Shown here one piece after another: positions 35,618 through 46,136 of a DNA stretch of 64,000 nucleotides (position 1 is its first letter; the number at the start of each line of letters is the position of its first letter). The stretch is from Synechococcus sp. A15-62 (GTDB taxonomy: Bacteria > Cyanobacteriota > Cyanobacteriia > PCC-6307 > Cyanobiaceae). The position numbers and the translations under genes were made by a program. Location: NCBI RefSeq assembly GCF_014280075.1, contig NZ_CP047950.1, positions 1,488,001 through 1,552,000 on the forward strand, in the 5' to 3' direction. The notes under the pieces were generated by a model. The model was not told where the DNA came from, ran no database searches, and worked only from the letters and a program-made list of their open reading frames with translations.

Positions 35618-35644
35618 AAAAAAAAATCTCCCGGAAGGGAGATT
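35618..35644 (-). terminator. Rho-independent terminator after the initiator tRNA
   Basis: On the minus strand, AATCTCCC-TTCC-GGGAGATT (stem 8 bp, loop 4 bases) is followed by a T run. It lies 17 bases after the tRNA 3' end and just before the GMC start, separating the two transcripts. Confidence 0.85.
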
Positions 35645-35661
35645 GTTGATTCAATCAGATT

Positions 35662-35738
<77 letters not shown>

Positions 35739-35783
35739 ACGACCCAAAAATCATACATGTCGGTGTCGCAGGTGACAGCAAAG

Positions 35784-36752
35784 TCACGCCTGCAAGGCAC
35801 CGGACACGCTGAGTTTGACGCTTGGGTTCACGACCAGCACCTGCTCATCGAGCTCATCAAGCCCCATGGGTGTGAGCCACTCGAGTTGACGCAAGAGATG
35901 CAGCGCAACCGCTTGCTTGGCACGACGGGAGCCATCTTCCACCTTGATGGCTACTCCAAGACCTTCGCCAACGCGACTGAGGCATTGAATGCCCTCTGCA
36001 CCGCCCTTGCTCAAGACCTGACCGTGGCTGCGCCGCATCAGCTCGGTGTCGAAGCGACCCTCACCGGCCACAATGTCGGGGTGACTCAGCATCGCACGAC
36101 TGATCTGCTCGAGTTCGGCATGTTGTGAGGCACCGAGGTGGGCATAGAGCAAGGCCATCTGAGCCAACTGCAACACCAGGGTGGGAGCTCCACAGTCATC
36201 CCGCTCGGCAACCAATTCCTCAGCAGGCAAGCCGATCAGTTCAGCGACCCTGCGGTTCACCTCAACCTGCAGTGGATGGTCCTGCTGGAGATAGGTCTCG
36301 ATCGGCCAGCCCATCTTTCGGCTGGTGGCCAGGAAGGCAGCGTGCTTGCCGGAACAATTGTGCTGAAGGGGACTATCAGCCCCATTCGGCACAGGGCATT
36401 GAAGTGATGAGCTGTCCAACTCCGCTTTCCAGAGCAACCGGAAGGCTTCGCGGGCGTGGGCATTTGTGCCCGCATGGGACGCGCAGCTGATGGCGATGCC
36501 CCGTTCATCAACATCCAGCTGGTCGGCTGTTCCACTGCTGAGAAACGGCATGGCCTGAAAGGGCTTCAGAGCCGAGCGAATGAAGCTTTCCAACCCAGCA
36601 TTCCCCGCCGACATCAACACCCGTCCTCGGCCATCACAGACCACGGCATGGACGCGGTGCACCGATTCCGTGATCGATCCGCGCCGCAAGCAAACCTCAA
36701 GGGGGGCTGACCTGGACCGGGCTGCAGGGCTGAAGCCCGAGGGCAAAGTCAT
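35784..36752 (-). CDS. L-asparaginase II (PF06089, Rhizobium etli type)
   Basis: From MTLPSGFSPAARS the product is 322 residues. It shows the PF06089 pattern: LRRGSITESVHRVHAVVCDGRGRVLMSAG, ESFIRSALKPFQAMPFLSSG, SCASHAGTNAHA, HNCSGKHAAFLA and RDDCGAPTLVLQLAQMA. The family hydrolyses asparagine and is unrelated to the E. coli enzymes. Ser48-Lys51-type catalytic residues are presumably in the SAGNAGLESFIRSALK segment. It is transcribed away from the tRNA, as the last gene of a minus-strand group. Confidence 0.85.
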   Translation of the reverse strand: MTLPSGFSPAARSRSAPLEVCLRRGSITESVHRVHAVVCDGRGRVLMSAGNAGLESFIRSALKPFQAMPFLSSGTADQLDVDERGIAISCASHAGTNAHAREAFRLLWKAELDSSSLQCPVPNGADSPLQHNCSGKHAAFLATSRKMGWPIETYLQQDHPLQVEVNRRVAELIGLPAEELVAERDDCGAPTLVLQLAQMALLYAHLGASQHAELEQISRAMLSHPDIVAGEGRFDTELMRRSHGQVLSKGGAEGIQCLSRVGEGLGVAIKVEDGSRRAKQAVALHLLRQLEWLTPMGLDELDEQVLVVNPSVKLSVSGALQA

Positions 36753-36768
36753 CGGAACCCCGATTGGT

Positions 36769-37263
36769 TCAGAGAGCCTGACAGAGACTGGCACCGGCCA
36801 GCATCAAACCCGCTGAGGTGGCCATGGCTCGTCCCAGACGACCCAGGATCGGACGAACCTCATGCCGGGCCACCAGCAGGTCGCGTTCCCGCCATGACAA
36901 AGGCTTTTCCCAGGTCTGTCCGTCGTACCAGCCTGATTCCTCATAGTCGACGGATTCACGCAGAAGCCGCTGCATTACATAGGTCCAGCCCAGCCATTGC
37001 CGCACCAGCAACAGCAGAGGGAGCACAAGAGCGGCCACAGCGGCTGCAGCCAGAAGCCGGGGCGGGTCCTGCTTCAGGGTCCAGCTCCCACTGGCAATCA
37101 GGCTGCACACCGGCAGCATCAGCAACCAGAAGCCCGCAAGGCGTTGCCCGAGACTAGGTTCCTGACCCGCTGGCCAGGAGAAGAACCATGACTCACAGAG
37201 TTGCTGGAACTCTTCAAGAGGCCGCTGCTCCGGTGGAACGGGGCAGGACACCGCTTCAGACAT
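36769..37263 (-). CDS. CGLD27 family protein (DUF1230)
   Basis: The 164-residue protein has two membrane segments (about residues 41-64 and 69-92) and the conserved cytoplasmic block VDYEESGWYDGQTWEKPLSWRERDLLVARHEVRPILGRL. This is the CGLD27 or DUF1230 family, conserved in green plants and cyanobacteria (named from Chlamydomonas 'conserved in green lineage and diatoms'). The plant member affects thylakoid or stress functions; the bacterial role is unknown. It lies between rsfS and the asparaginase gene on one strand. Confidence 0.85.
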   Translation of the reverse strand: MSEAVSCPVPPEQRPLEEFQQLCESWFFSWPAGQEPSLGQRLAGFWLLMLPVCSLIASGSWTLKQDPPRLLAAAAVAALVLPLLLLVRQWLGWTYVMQRLLRESVDYEESGWYDGQTWEKPLSWRERDLLVARHEVRPILGRLGRAMATSAGLMLAGASLCQAL

Positions 37264-37274
37264 GGATCAAGCGG

Positions 37275-37631
37275 TTACTGCACCGACGGTAAGAAGGTTC
37301 GGCTTTCGCCGTGACTCCAGAAGGCCTCAAGGTCGTAGTAGCCGCGCTCATCGGGCATCAGCACGTGAACGATCACATCGCCGTAATCAAGAAGAGCCCA
37401 GCGCCCCTCATTCAGCCCTTCTTTGCGCAAGGGAAGCAGGTCTGCCTCAGTCTCCAGGCGATCTTCAACCGACCGGGCAATGGCACGCACCTGAACGTCG
37501 GACTGACCGCCCGCGATCACCATCCAATCGGCCAGGCTGGACACCTCATCGACACGGATCAGACGGATGTCGGTGGCCTTGCGGTCATCACAGGCATCGG
37601 CCACCAGTTCAGCAAGCTTTTCGCTATCCAT
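37275..37631 (-). CDS. rsfS: Ribosome silencing factor RsfS (Iojap)
   Basis: From MDSEKLAELVADAC the product is 118 residues. It shows the DUF143 pattern: DDRKATDIRLIRVDEVSSLADWMVIAGG, SDVQVRAIARSVED, WALLDYGDVIVHVLMPDERGYYDLEAFW. RsfS binds ribosomal protein L14 and blocks subunit joining when cells are starved. The gene overlaps DUF3318 by 8 bases and precedes CGLD27, forming a likely operon. Confidence 0.92.
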   Translation of the reverse strand: MDSEKLAELVADACDDRKATDIRLIRVDEVSSLADWMVIAGGQSDVQVRAIARSVEDRLETEADLLPLRKEGLNEGRWALLDYGDVIVHVLMPDERGYYDLEAFWSHGESRTFLPSVQ

Positions 37632-38259
37632 AAACGTTCTCGCTGGTAACGGAGCTGCGTGAGCCCTCCTGCTGGGCCATTTCAGCTCTGGCCTTGCTGG
37701 CACTCTTGCGCAGCGCCTCCAGACGGTCTTCGTAGTAGCTGCGGCGGCGCTTCTTGCGGGTCTTTTCGACCAGCTCCTTCAACGCGCCCCCAAGACTGCG
37801 ATAGGCGTTGGGCACGCTGTACCCGAATCGGCAGGCCAGGTCGATCGCCCGCTCGTCGGCACTGATGGCGTCTTGCAGGCGTTTCTCGGAATTGTTCTTC
37901 AGGTAGAGCCGATACCCCGCAAAGCCGGACAAGCCAAGAGCCATCAACAGCAGCAGGCCGTCTTGAACCCACAATTCACCGATAGCACCTCCTAGGCCGA
38001 TGGCCAGAGCCGCCATCTCCCACCCATCCCGGGGAATCGTGTCGTTCTGGATCCGACCGACCTCATGCCAGAACAGCAAGTTGCGGTGATCCAACGCAAG
38101 GGCATCCCATTCATCGAGATCCACCTGGATCTCCACTTCATCCCTGCCAATCTCCTCAAGGGTGATGAGGGGAGGATCGACTGCAGCAGCTGATTCCACA
38201 AACACCCAGCTCTGCATTTCCGGTGGCAGCAGCCCCTTCAGGCGCTGGAGCTCACTCAT
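37624..38259 (-). CDS. DUF3318 family membrane protein
   Basis: The 211-residue protein opens with MSELQRLKGLLPPEMQSWVFVESAAAVDPPLITLEEIGRDE, then EIQVDLDEWDALALDHRNLLFWHEVGRIQNDTIP, the conserved face of DUF3318. Two hydrophobic segments (about residues 80-120) and a basic, helical C-terminal half follow. Members occur in cyanobacteria near rsfS; function unknown. It is the first gene of the minus-strand unit and divergent from carB. Confidence 0.82.
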   Translation of the reverse strand: MSELQRLKGLLPPEMQSWVFVESAAAVDPPLITLEEIGRDEVEIQVDLDEWDALALDHRNLLFWHEVGRIQNDTIPRDGWEMAALAIGLGGAIGELWVQDGLLLLMALGLSGFAGYRLYLKNNSEKRLQDAISADERAIDLACRFGYSVPNAYRSLGGALKELVEKTRKKRRRSYYEDRLEALRKSASKARAEMAQQEGSRSSVTSENVYG

Positions 38260-38363
38260 TGCAACTCTGGTGCTGATCTCCCATCACCGTAGCGAGGCCA
38301 AGTCCCTCGGTCGCGGCAAGGCCGCGTGAGAGGCTTGATCTGTTTGGCCAAGGACGATTTCCC

Positions 38364-41300
38364 ATGCCGAGGCGGTCTGATCTGCGTCGCATTCTCCTGG
38401 TGGGATCTGGTCCGATCGTGATCGGCCAGGCCTGTGAGTTCGATTACTCAGGAACCCAGGCCTGCAAGGCACTCAGAGCCGAGGGATATGAAGTCATCCT
38501 GATCAACTCCAATCCGGCGTCGATCATGACCGACCCGGAGATGGCGGACCGCACCTATATCGAGCCACTCACGCCGGACGTCGTGACGCGGGTGATCGAA
38601 AAAGAGCGGCCAGATGCTCTGCTGCCAACCATGGGGGGGCAGACCGCCCTCAACCTGGCGGTCACCCTGGCGGAAAACGGCACCCTCGAACGCTTTGGCA
38701 TCGAGTTGATCGGTGCCGACCTCAAGGCGATCCAGAAGGCGGAAGACCGTCTGCTGTTCAAGCAGGCCATGGAGCGCATCGGGGTGAAGGTCTGCCCTTC
38801 GGGCATTGCCTCATCCCAGGAAGAAGCTGAAGCCGTGGGGGCCGCGATCGGAAGTTTCCCCCGGATCATCAGGCCCGCCTTCACCCTGGGGGGAAGTGGC
38901 GGGGGCATTGCCTACAACCCCGAGGAATACGCAGCAATCTGCAAGAGCGGACTTGAAGCGAGTCCGGTGTCTCAGATTCTGATCGAGCAATCGCTCCTGG
39001 GCTGGAAGGAATTCGAGCTTGAGGTGATGCGTGATCTGGCAGACAACGTCGTGATCGTCTGCAGCATCGAAAACCTCGACCCCATGGGGGTGCATACGGG
39101 GGATTCGATCACGGTGGCTCCGGCCCAGACCCTCACGGATAGGGAGTACCAGCGGTTGCGCGACCAGTCGATCGCCATCATTCGGGAAATCGGTGTCGCA
39201 ACGGGCGGAAGCAACATTCAGTTCGCAATCAATCCCGACAACGGCGACGTTGTGGTGATCGAAATGAATCCCAGGGTGAGCCGATCATCAGCCCTGGCCA
39301 GCAAGGCCACCGGATTCCCGATCGCCAAGATCGCCGCTCGCCTCGCCGTCGGCTACACCCTCGACGAAATCCTCAACGACATCACCGGCAAGACACCTGC
39401 CTGCTTCGAGCCGACGATTGATTACGTCGTCACCAAAATCCCCCGCTTCGCCTTCGAAAAATTCCGAGGCAGTCCGGCCGTGCTCACCACTTCAATGAAA
39501 TCGGTGGGAGAAGCGATGGCCATCGGCCGCTGTTTCGAAGAGTCGTTCCAGAAAGCCATGCGTTCCCTGGAAACGGGGTTCTCGGGCTGGGGAGGCGACC
39601 GGGAGGAACCGGGGCTCACTGATAGTGAATTGGATCGTCAGCTGAGGACCCCCTCTCCGGAGCGCATCCTCAGCGTGCGAACGGCGATGGTGCGAGGACG
39701 CAGCGATGAGGAGATTCATCGGATCAGCAAGATTGATCCTTGGTTCCTCGCCAAACTGCGTCGGATCATTGAGGCGGAGGCCAGGCTGATCAAAGGCAAA
39801 AGCCTGGATCAGCTGGATGCCGACAGCCTGTTTGAAGCCAAGCAACTGGGTTTTTCAGACCGACAGATCGCCTGGCACACCAACAGCGACGAATTGTCTG
39901 TGCGTCAGCGGCGCCATCAGCTCGAGGTTCGCACCGTCTTCAAAACCGTCGACACCTGCGCAGCGGAGTTCGCCTCTTCCACTCCCTATCACTACTCGAC
40001 CTACGAACGTCCCTTGCAGACCCTGCAGGCTGACGGATCCCTCAAGCCCCTTCCCGCTTCATCTGAGGTGAGTCGCCGTGAGGACGGCCGCAAGATGATG
40101 ATCCTCGGTGGTGGACCCAACCGGATCGGGCAAGGCATCGAATTCGACTACTGCTGCTGTCATGCCTCCTTTGCGGGGCAGGACCAGGGGATCACCACGG
40201 TGATGGTGAACAGCAATCCGGAAACGGTGTCCACCGATTACGACACCAGCGACAGCCTTTACTTCGAACCGCTCACCCTGGAGGACGTTCTCAATGTGAT
40301 CGAAGCGGAGCGTCCTGATGGCGTGGTGGTGCAATTCGGTGGACAGACGCCTCTGAAACTCGCGATTCCCCTGCTGCGCTGGCTGGACAGTGATGAGGGG
40401 CGCGCAACGGGCACCAGCATCTGGGGCACCTCCCCTGAATCAATCGACCGGGCCGAGGACCGCGAGCAATTCGAAGCCATCCTCCGCGATCTGAACATCC
40501 GCCAACCTCGCAACGGATTAGCACGCAGCGAGGAGGAAGCACGGGCCGTGGCCACACGAGTGGGCTACCCGGTCGTCGTGCGTCCCTCCTACGTCTTGGG
40601 CGGGCGGGCCATGGAGGTGGTGTTCGACGAAGAGGAACTCAACCGCTACATGCGCGAAGCCGTGCAGGTGGAGCCAGACCATCCGGTGCTGATTGACCAG
40701 TACCTCGAAAATGCTGTTGAAGTGGACGTGGACGCTCTCTGCGATCACACCGGAGCTGTGATCGTCGGTGGGCTGATGGAGCACATCGAACCGGCGGGAA
40801 TCCATTCCGGAGACTCAGCTTGCTGCTTGCCCGCGGTTTCCCTCGGCGAGGCGGCACTGAACACGATTCGTGAGTGGAGTCGCTCCCTGGCGCAAACGCT
40901 CGAAGTGCGGGGTCTGATCAACCTCCAGTTCGCCGTGCAGCGCAACACCGATGGATCGGAAGTGGTTTACATCATCGAAGCCAACCCCCGCGCCTCCAGG
41001 ACGGTCCCCTTCGTCGCCAAGGCCACAGGTCAACCTCTCGCTCGCCTGGCAACCCGACTGATGGCGGGCGAAACCCTGACCGACATCGGCATGACCAGCG
41101 AGCCAAAGCCGCCGCTGCAATCGATCAAGGAGGCGGTGCTGCCGTTCCGGCGCTTCCCGGGGGCCGACACGGTGCTCGGACCGGAAATGCGCTCCACGGG
41201 AGAGGTGATGGGATCCGCCGACAGTTTCGGCATGGCCTATGCCAAGGCTGAACTCGGCGCTGGAGAAGCACTGCCCACCCAGGGGACAGTGTTCCTCTCC

Positions 41301-41687
41301 ACCCACGACCGCGACAAACAGGCTCTGGTGCCCATCGCCGCTCGGCTGATCGAACTCGGGTTCGATGTGACGGCCACCTCAGGCACGGCTCAGGCGCTCG
41401 CCAACGCCGGGTTGAAGGTGCAATCGGTGCTCAAGGTTCATGAGGGGCGCCCCAACATCGAGGATCAGATCCGCTCCAATCAGGTGCAGCTGGTGATCAA
41501 CACACCGATCGGCCGTCAAGCTGCCCATGACGACAAGTACCTGCGTCGGGCAGCGCTCGATTACGCCGTTCCAACGGTGACGACCCTTGCAGGAGCGCGG
41601 GCAGCGGTGGAGGCGATCTCTGCGCTCCAGCAACAGCCGAGGCTCAGCATCCACGCCCTGCAAGACGTGCACGCCATGCAGCGTTAG
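38364..41687 (+). CDS. carB: Carbamoyl-phosphate synthase large subunit
   Basis: The 1107-residue protein has the standard CarB layout. The N-terminal ATP-grasp half opens with [35 protein letters not shown]. The second half repeats it as [27 protein letters not shown] near residue 575. The MGS-like allosteric domain begins near residue 965 ([39 protein letters not shown]). Both ATP-grasp pairs carry the Gly-rich and NPR motifs ([41 protein letters not shown]). It makes carbamoyl phosphate for pyrimidine and arginine synthesis. A small gene (41723) follows 35 bases on. Confidence 0.97.
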   Translation: MPRRSDLRRILLVGSGPIVIGQACEFDYSGTQACKALRAEGYEVILINSNPASIMTDPEMADRTYIEPLTPDVVTRVIEKERPDALLPTMGGQTALNLAVTLAENGTLERFGIELIGADLKAIQKAEDRLLFKQAMERIGVKVCPSGIASSQEEAEAVGAAIGSFPRIIRPAFTLGGSGGGIAYNPEEYAAICKSGLEASPVSQILIEQSLLGWKEFELEVMRDLADNVVIVCSIENLDPMGVHTGDSITVAPAQTLTDREYQRLRDQSIAIIREIGVATGGSNIQFAINPDNGDVVVIEMNPRVSRSSALASKATGFPIAKIAARLAVGYTLDEILNDITGKTPACFEPTIDYVVTKIPRFAFEKFRGSPAVLTTSMKSVGEAMAIGRCFEESFQKAMRSLETGFSGWGGDREEPGLTDSELDRQLRTPSPERILSVRTAMVRGRSDEEIHRISKIDPWFLAKLRRIIEAEARLIKGKSLDQLDADSLFEAKQLGFSDRQIAWHTNSDELSVRQRRHQLEVRTVFKTVDTCAAEFASSTPYHYSTYERPLQTLQADGSLKPLPASSEVSRREDGRKMMILGGGPNRIGQGIEFDYCCCHASFAGQDQGITTVMVNSNPETVSTDYDTSDSLYFEPLTLEDVLNVIEAERPDGVVVQFGGQTPLKLAIPLLRWLDSDEGRATGTSIWGTSPESIDRAEDREQFEAILRDLNIRQPRNGLARSEEEARAVATRVGYPVVVRPSYVLGGRAMEVVFDEEELNRYMREAVQVEPDHPVLIDQYLENAVEVDVDALCDHTGAVIVGGLMEHIEPAGIHSGDSACCLPAVSLGEAALNTIREWSRSLAQTLEVRGLINLQFAVQRNTDGSEVVYIIEANPRASRTVPFVAKATGQPLARLATRLMAGETLTDIGMTSEPKPPLQSIKEAVLPFRRFPGADTVLGPEMRSTGEVMGSADSFGMAYAKAELGAGEALPTQGTVFLSTHDRDKQALVPIAARLIELGFDVTATSGTAQALANAGLKVQSVLKVHEGRPNIEDQIRSNQVQLVINTPIGRQAAHDDKYLRRAALDYAVPTVTTLAGARAAVEAISALQQQPRLSIHALQDVHAMQR

Positions 41688-41722
41688 GCCACCGGTAGGG
41701 TTGCTGAAGCCACCTCACCGTT

Positions 41723-42388
41723 GTGACAGCCTCCGTTCCCGTTAAGCCTGGAAGCGACCTGCGTGATGACTTCCGTCGCGCCTACGAGAACCGCTACACC
41801 TGGGAGCCTGGATTCTCCGGCTATCGCGGCCGCTGCACATGGCAACAGGGCGATCAACGGGTCGAGGGCACGTTTGAGATCGGCGCCGATCTCAAAGCCA
41901 AGGTGGACGGCATTGAAAACGAAGAGATTCTCAAGGCAGTGAATTCCCAGCTCTGGGAAGTCGCGATCCATCGCGTGCGGCGCAGCTTCGAGCAGACCCA
42001 CGGTGAGAACACCTTCACTGCCGGCGACACCAACGATGTGGGAACCGAAGTGCTCGTCGGTGGTAAGGGAGCCGGGGACAAGTACCGCATCAAGGATGAC
42101 GTGGTGACCATGGTTCACCGTCACATCCACGGCACAGTCGTGACGATCTACACCACAGATGTCACCGACACGGGTGCGGGCTACCTCAGCCACACCTACA
42201 CCAGTCAGTACGCCGACCCAGAGACGGGAGAAGCCCGGGGCGGCCGCAGCAGCTTCCAAGACAGCTTCGCTCCTCTGCCTGGGGATGGCCCCTGGGTGCT
42301 GACCGAGCGGGTCGTGAGCACCGAGGTCCATGGCGATACCCCCGCCGGAAGCCAGACCTTCCGTTTTGAAGATCTCGAATCGCTCTGA
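41723..42388 (+). CDS. DUF3386 family protein
   Basis: The GTG-start frame encodes 221 residues. The DUF3386 pattern is visible: DDFRRAYENRYTWEPGFSGYRGRC, FEIGADLKAKVDGIENEEILKAVNSQLWEVAIHRVRRSFEQTHGENTF, and the C-terminal WVLTERVVSTEVHGD. The family is found in cyanobacteria and plastids; function unknown. It lies 35 bases downstream of carB. The start could also be an ATG inside, but the GTG preserves the conserved helix. Confidence 0.8.
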   Translation: MTASVPVKPGSDLRDDFRRAYENRYTWEPGFSGYRGRCTWQQGDQRVEGTFEIGADLKAKVDGIENEEILKAVNSQLWEVAIHRVRRSFEQTHGENTFTAGDTNDVGTEVLVGGKGAGDKYRIKDDVVTMVHRHIHGTVVTIYTTDVTDTGAGYLSHTYTSQYADPETGEARGGRSSFQDSFAPLPGDGPWVLTERVVSTEVHGDTPAGSQTFRFEDLESL

Positions 42389-42444
42389 GTTGATTGCCGG
42401 TACAAGCCGGCTATGAGACCATCCGCCCAAACCTGTTGAAAGGC

Positions 42445-43797
42445 ATGGGCGGAGTCGAGTCGACCATTCAGGCCATCAATGGCCCGATCAACAGCATTGT
42501 CTGGGGATGGCCCACCGTCCTTTTGATCGCCGCGACGGGCATTCTTTTGATGGTGGGCCTGCGGTTCATGCCGCTGCAACGACTGGGCTATGGCATCTCG
42601 ATGATGCTGCGGCCGGCTGCATCACAAACGGAAGGGGAGATCACCCCCTTTCAAGCGCTGATGACGTCGTTGTCGGCCACGATCGGGACGGGAAACATCG
42701 CCGGTGTTGCCGGGGCCATCGCCGTTGGTGGACCCGGAGCCGTCTTTTGGATGTGGATCATCGCGATCTTCGGCATCGCGACCAAATACGCCGAAGCAGT
42801 GCTCGCGGTTCAGTTCCGCGAAACCGATGGAGACGGCAACCACGTTGGTGGGCCGATGTACTACATCCGCAACGGACTCGGCAGCGGCTGGAGCTGGATG
42901 GCCGGCCTGTTTGCCCTCTTCGGCATGTTGGCGGGATTTGGCATCGGCAATGGGGTTCAGGCCTTTGAGGTGTCATCTGCCCTAAGCCTGATCGGCATCC
43001 CGAAGCTGGCCACCGGAGTCGTTTTGGCGGCCCTGGTCTTTGCTGTCGTTATCGGGGGGATCAAGCGCATCGCCCAGGCGGCCTCCGCCATTGTTCCGTT
43101 GATGTCGATCCTCTACGTCGCTGCATGCCTGCTGGTGTTGTTGGCCAATCTGGGCAGCGTGCCTGAAGCCTTCGCCACGATTTTCTCCAACGCCTTCTCC
43201 GGCCAAGCCGCTGCCGGTGGTGCCCTCGGTCAGGTGGTGCTGATGGGCTTTAAAAGGGGCATTTTCTCCAATGAAGCGGGCCTCGGCAGCGCTCCGATCG
43301 CTCACGCGGCCGCCAAAACCGATGATCCCGTTCGCCAGGGCACGGTGGCCATGCTGGGCACCTTCATCGACACCCTGATCATCTGCACGATGACCGCCCT
43401 GGTGATCATCACCACCAAAGCCAATCTGATCCTCGATGCAGCCGGCGACAAACTCAGTGGAGCAGACCTCTCCATCGCTGCCTTCAACACCGGCATCGCC
43501 GGCAGCGGCGTGGTGGTGACCCTGGGCTTGGTGGTCTTCGCCTTCACCACCATTCTCGGCTGGAGCTTCTACGGCGAGCGCTGCACCACCTATCTGTTCG
43601 GCGACTCCGCAGTTCTGCCCTTTCGTCTGGCCTGGGTGGCTGTTGTCGTGATTGGTGCTGTTGCCGGCGACCGCGGCGTGATCTGGTCGATTGCCGACAC
43701 CCTGAACGGTCTGATGGCTCTCCCTAACCTCGTGGCCTTGATCCTGCTGTCCGGAACTGTGTTCAAACTCACCAAGGCCTACAGCTTCAGCGACTGA
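42445..43797 (+). CDS. Alanine/glycine:cation symporter (AGCS family)
   Basis: From MGGVESTIQAINGPINSIVWG the product is 450 residues with about 11 hydrophobic segments. AGCS signatures are GLRFMPLQRLGYGI, ATIGTGNIAGVAGAIAVGGPGAVFWMW, FRETDGDGNHVGGPMYYIRNGL and FKRGIFSNEAGLGSAPIAHAAA. Members use sodium or protons to import alanine and glycine. A TTG at 42394 is the alternative start with 17 extra residues. A strong bidirectional terminator follows. Confidence 0.9.
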   Translation: MGGVESTIQAINGPINSIVWGWPTVLLIAATGILLMVGLRFMPLQRLGYGISMMLRPAASQTEGEITPFQALMTSLSATIGTGNIAGVAGAIAVGGPGAVFWMWIIAIFGIATKYAEAVLAVQFRETDGDGNHVGGPMYYIRNGLGSGWSWMAGLFALFGMLAGFGIGNGVQAFEVSSALSLIGIPKLATGVVLAALVFAVVIGGIKRIAQAASAIVPLMSILYVAACLLVLLANLGSVPEAFATIFSNAFSGQAAAGGALGQVVLMGFKRGIFSNEAGLGSAPIAHAAAKTDDPVRQGTVAMLGTFIDTLIICTMTALVIITTKANLILDAAGDKLSGADLSIAAFNTGIAGSGVVVTLGLVVFAFTTILGWSFYGERCTTYLFGDSAVLPFRLAWVAVVVIGAVAGDRGVIWSIADTLNGLMALPNLVALILLSGTVFKLTKAYSFSD

Positions 43798-43814
43798 GCA
43801 CAGCGGCGAGCAAT

Positions 43815-43845
43815 AAAAAAGGGGGCTGTTGAGCCCCCCTTTTTG
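43815..43845. terminator. Bidirectional rho-independent terminator
   Basis: A GC-rich hairpin (GGGGGCT-GTTG-AGCCCCC) flanked by an A run before it and a T run after it, so it works on both strands. It separates the AGCS gene from the convergent DUF6447-like gene. Confidence 0.9.
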
Positions 43846-43856
43846 TCGTCAGACGA

Positions 43857-44087
43857 TCAACCCTGATCGGGCAACGGAGTGACGGACTTGAGCTTTTCAT
43901 TGAGCTCAGTGGCCAGGCTCTGACGGCCCACCGCCAGAACCTTGAGGGTGTCTTCGTGCATCCGCAGCTGAGCGTCGGCAACCTGCATGCCACGCACAAG
44001 CTCCTTGAGCTCATTGGGAAGCGTATTCAGGTCGTAGCGCTTGCCCTCAAAGGTCAACACAGGGTTCTGGGCTGCAGAGTCAGTCAT
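43857..44087 (-). CDS. DUF6447-like small protein
   Basis: From MTDSAAQNPVLTFEGKRYDL the product is 76 residues: a short beta part, then a helical NELKELVRGMQVADAQLRMHEDTLKVLAVGRQSLATELNEKLKS. This looks like the cyanobacterial small-protein family DUF6447; the assignment is from memory of the pattern. It lies downstream of the ABC exporter gene (49 bases) on the same strand. Confidence 0.65.
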   Translation of the reverse strand: MTDSAAQNPVLTFEGKRYDLNTLPNELKELVRGMQVADAQLRMHEDTLKVLAVGRQSLATELNEKLKSVTPLPDQG

Positions 44088-44136
44088 CGTTAATCGCCGG
44101 GATGGCGGTGTACCGGCGGCCAGATCGTAGAGGGAT

Positions 44137-45882
44137 TCAGGACTTTTGCCGATCTCGAATGAACTGTCGTTCGCACAGTTCGCGGTAACGCCCACCACGC
44201 TGCATCAAGTCGTCGTGGGTTCCTCGATCGACAACCGCTCCTTTTTCAAGAACCACAATGCGATCGGCCTCCTGAACCGTGGCCAGACGGTGGGCGATCA
44301 CCAACACCGTTCGTCCCTTCATCGCCTGCTTCAGGCCGAGTTGCACCGCAGCCTCCGCTTCAGCATCGAGAGCACTGGTGGCTTCATCCAGCAGCAGCAG
44401 CGCTGGATTGCCAAGCACTGCCCGGGCAATGGCGATCCGCTGGAGTTGTCCACCGGAAACATTGGTTCCCCGTTCCTCGAGCTGAGTGTCATACCCCTGG
44501 GGCAAGGCACGGATGAAATCATCCGCATTGGCCAAGCGAGCCGCATCGCAAACCTCGTCATCGGTCGCACGACGCCCGAACCGAATCGCCTCGGCAATGG
44601 TTCCAGAGAACACGGTGGTGCGCTGCGGAACCAGGGCCACCTGCTGACGCAGCTCACGGGACCTCATCAAGCTGATGTCCGTGCCGTCGAGACGAATCTC
44701 TCCCTGTTGCACCGTGTTGAACCGGAGCAGGAGCGACAGCAAGGTGCTTTTGCCAGCACCGGAGGGACCAACAATGGCCAGCACCTGCCCTGCATCCACC
44801 CGCAGATTGAGTTGATGCAGCACCGGCTGGGCTGGGTCATAACCAAAGCTCACCTGTTCAAAGACCAGATCACCCCGGAGAGCACCGATGGATTGCGCCT
44901 CGGCTTGGTCAGCGGCTTCCTGAGGCTCTCTCTCGATCTCCCGCAGACGTCGCAGCGACGCCTGACCCTGCTGGAATTCGTTGAAGTTGTTGGTGACGTG
45001 GGCAATGGGATCGATCAGCACGATCAGCCCCGTCAGGTAACTGCTCAGCCCGGCAATGCTCAGGTCACCGGTCTGGATCCGCCAGGCTCCGAGGGCCAGC
45101 ACGGCAAACAGACCCACCACCTCGATGATGCCAACCACCGGATGCTGCAGCGCCACAAGGCTGTAGGTGCGATGGCGAGCCTGTCGGTGCTGGTCGATTT
45201 CTGTCTCGAAGCGGTCCTGCAACCAGGGCTCAGCAGCAAACGCACGCACGAGAGGCAACCCTTCGATGGCCTCACCCAGCAGACCAGCCAGTTCGCTCAC
45301 CTTTTTCTGACTGCGTTCCGTGGCCGCCATCACGCGCGCACCAAACAGGCTGATCAGCCAGACGATCACCGGCGCCAGCAACAGGATGGCCAGCGTCAGT
45401 TTCCAATCGAGCCAAAGCATCATCCCCAGCACAGCAACCAGCTGAAGCACGCTGGGGACCGTGTCGTGAATGGTCTTGTAGAGCACCTCGCTAACGCGAT
45501 CCGCGTCTTCGGTGAAGCGGTACGTGAGGTCGCCGGCCGAAAGCTTCTCCAACGCCCCGAGCTCCACGGTCTGCAGGCGGCGGAACAGATCGCGCCGTAA
45601 GTCCTGGCTCACCAGCAGTGCAGGCCCGGCAAGGAGAGAGTCCTGACCGAACTGGGCGATTTTCTGAACAGCAAAGATCAGTAATGCCAGCCCGATCAGC
45701 TGAAGCACGCGGACAAGATCACCCGATCCCAACGCAGGAAACAAATCTCCAGCCAGCTGGACGAGCAGCGGAAAGCTGCCGACGTAAATCACCATGCAGC
45801 AGCCCCCCCAGAGCAGTTCCCGCAGGTGGGGGCGAAGTAACGGCAGCAGCCGGCGGAATCCGGCCTGGGATGGGGTCAGCAT
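44137..45882 (-). CDS. ABC exporter, fused permease and ATPase
   Basis: The 581-residue half-transporter has a six-helix membrane domain (about residues 1-320) and an ATPase domain with Walker A GPSGAGKSTL, signature TNVSGGQLQRIAIARAVLG, Walker B LLLLDEATSALDAEAE and H-loop VIAHRLATVQEADRIVVLEKG. This is the MsbA/lipid A or multidrug exporter type; substrate unknown. An arginine-rich cytoplasmic loop follows helix three. Downstream genes include the small DUF6447-like protein; upstream is an S4-domain gene on the opposite strand, 40 bases from the start. Confidence 0.9.
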   Translation of the reverse strand: MLTPSQAGFRRLLPLLRPHLRELLWGGCCMVIYVGSFPLLVQLAGDLFPALGSGDLVRVLQLIGLALLIFAVQKIAQFGQDSLLAGPALLVSQDLRRDLFRRLQTVELGALEKLSAGDLTYRFTEDADRVSEVLYKTIHDTVPSVLQLVAVLGMMLWLDWKLTLAILLLAPVIVWLISLFGARVMAATERSQKKVSELAGLLGEAIEGLPLVRAFAAEPWLQDRFETEIDQHRQARHRTYSLVALQHPVVGIIEVVGLFAVLALGAWRIQTGDLSIAGLSSYLTGLIVLIDPIAHVTNNFNEFQQGQASLRRLREIEREPQEAADQAEAQSIGALRGDLVFEQVSFGYDPAQPVLHQLNLRVDAGQVLAIVGPSGAGKSTLLSLLLRFNTVQQGEIRLDGTDISLMRSRELRQQVALVPQRTTVFSGTIAEAIRFGRRATDDEVCDAARLANADDFIRALPQGYDTQLEERGTNVSGGQLQRIAIARAVLGNPALLLLDEATSALDAEAEAAVQLGLKQAMKGRTVLVIAHRLATVQEADRIVVLEKGAVVDRGTHDDLMQRGGRYRELCERQFIRDRQKS

Positions 45883-45921
45883 CGCGGCACAGTATCAATG
45901 GTGAGCTCAGAACTCTCTCCA

Positions 45922-46119
45922 ATGAAGCTGGATCAGTTCCTGAAATGGAAGGGATGGGTCTCTACCGGCGGTGAAGCGAAGCAACGCATCCAGATGGGTG
46001 AAGTGGAGGTGAATGGAAGCGTTGAAACCCGGCGGGGACGTCAGCTTTCCCCGGGAGATCGGGTTGTGCTTGCTGGTGAGGAGTCCGTTGTTGGGGATGA
46101 AAACGCGACCGGGCCGTAA
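45922..46119 (+). CDS. S4-domain RNA-binding protein
   Basis: From [23 protein letters not shown] the product is 65 residues and consists almost only of the S4 domain: [27 protein letters not shown]. Small proteins of this kind bind structured RNA, including rRNA. An ATG at 45898 would add eight residues. It ends 17 bases before tpiA. Confidence 0.85.
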   Translation: MKLDQFLKWKGWVSTGGEAKQRIQMGEVEVNGSVETRRGRQLSPGDRVVLAGEESVVGDENATGP

Positions 46120-46136
46120 GTTGGCTGCCACATTCC

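Noticed and set aside
44146-45600. 484-codon plus-strand frame opposite the ABC exporter
   Set aside because: The minus strand carries all ABC motifs; the plus frame is His/Gln-rich noise.
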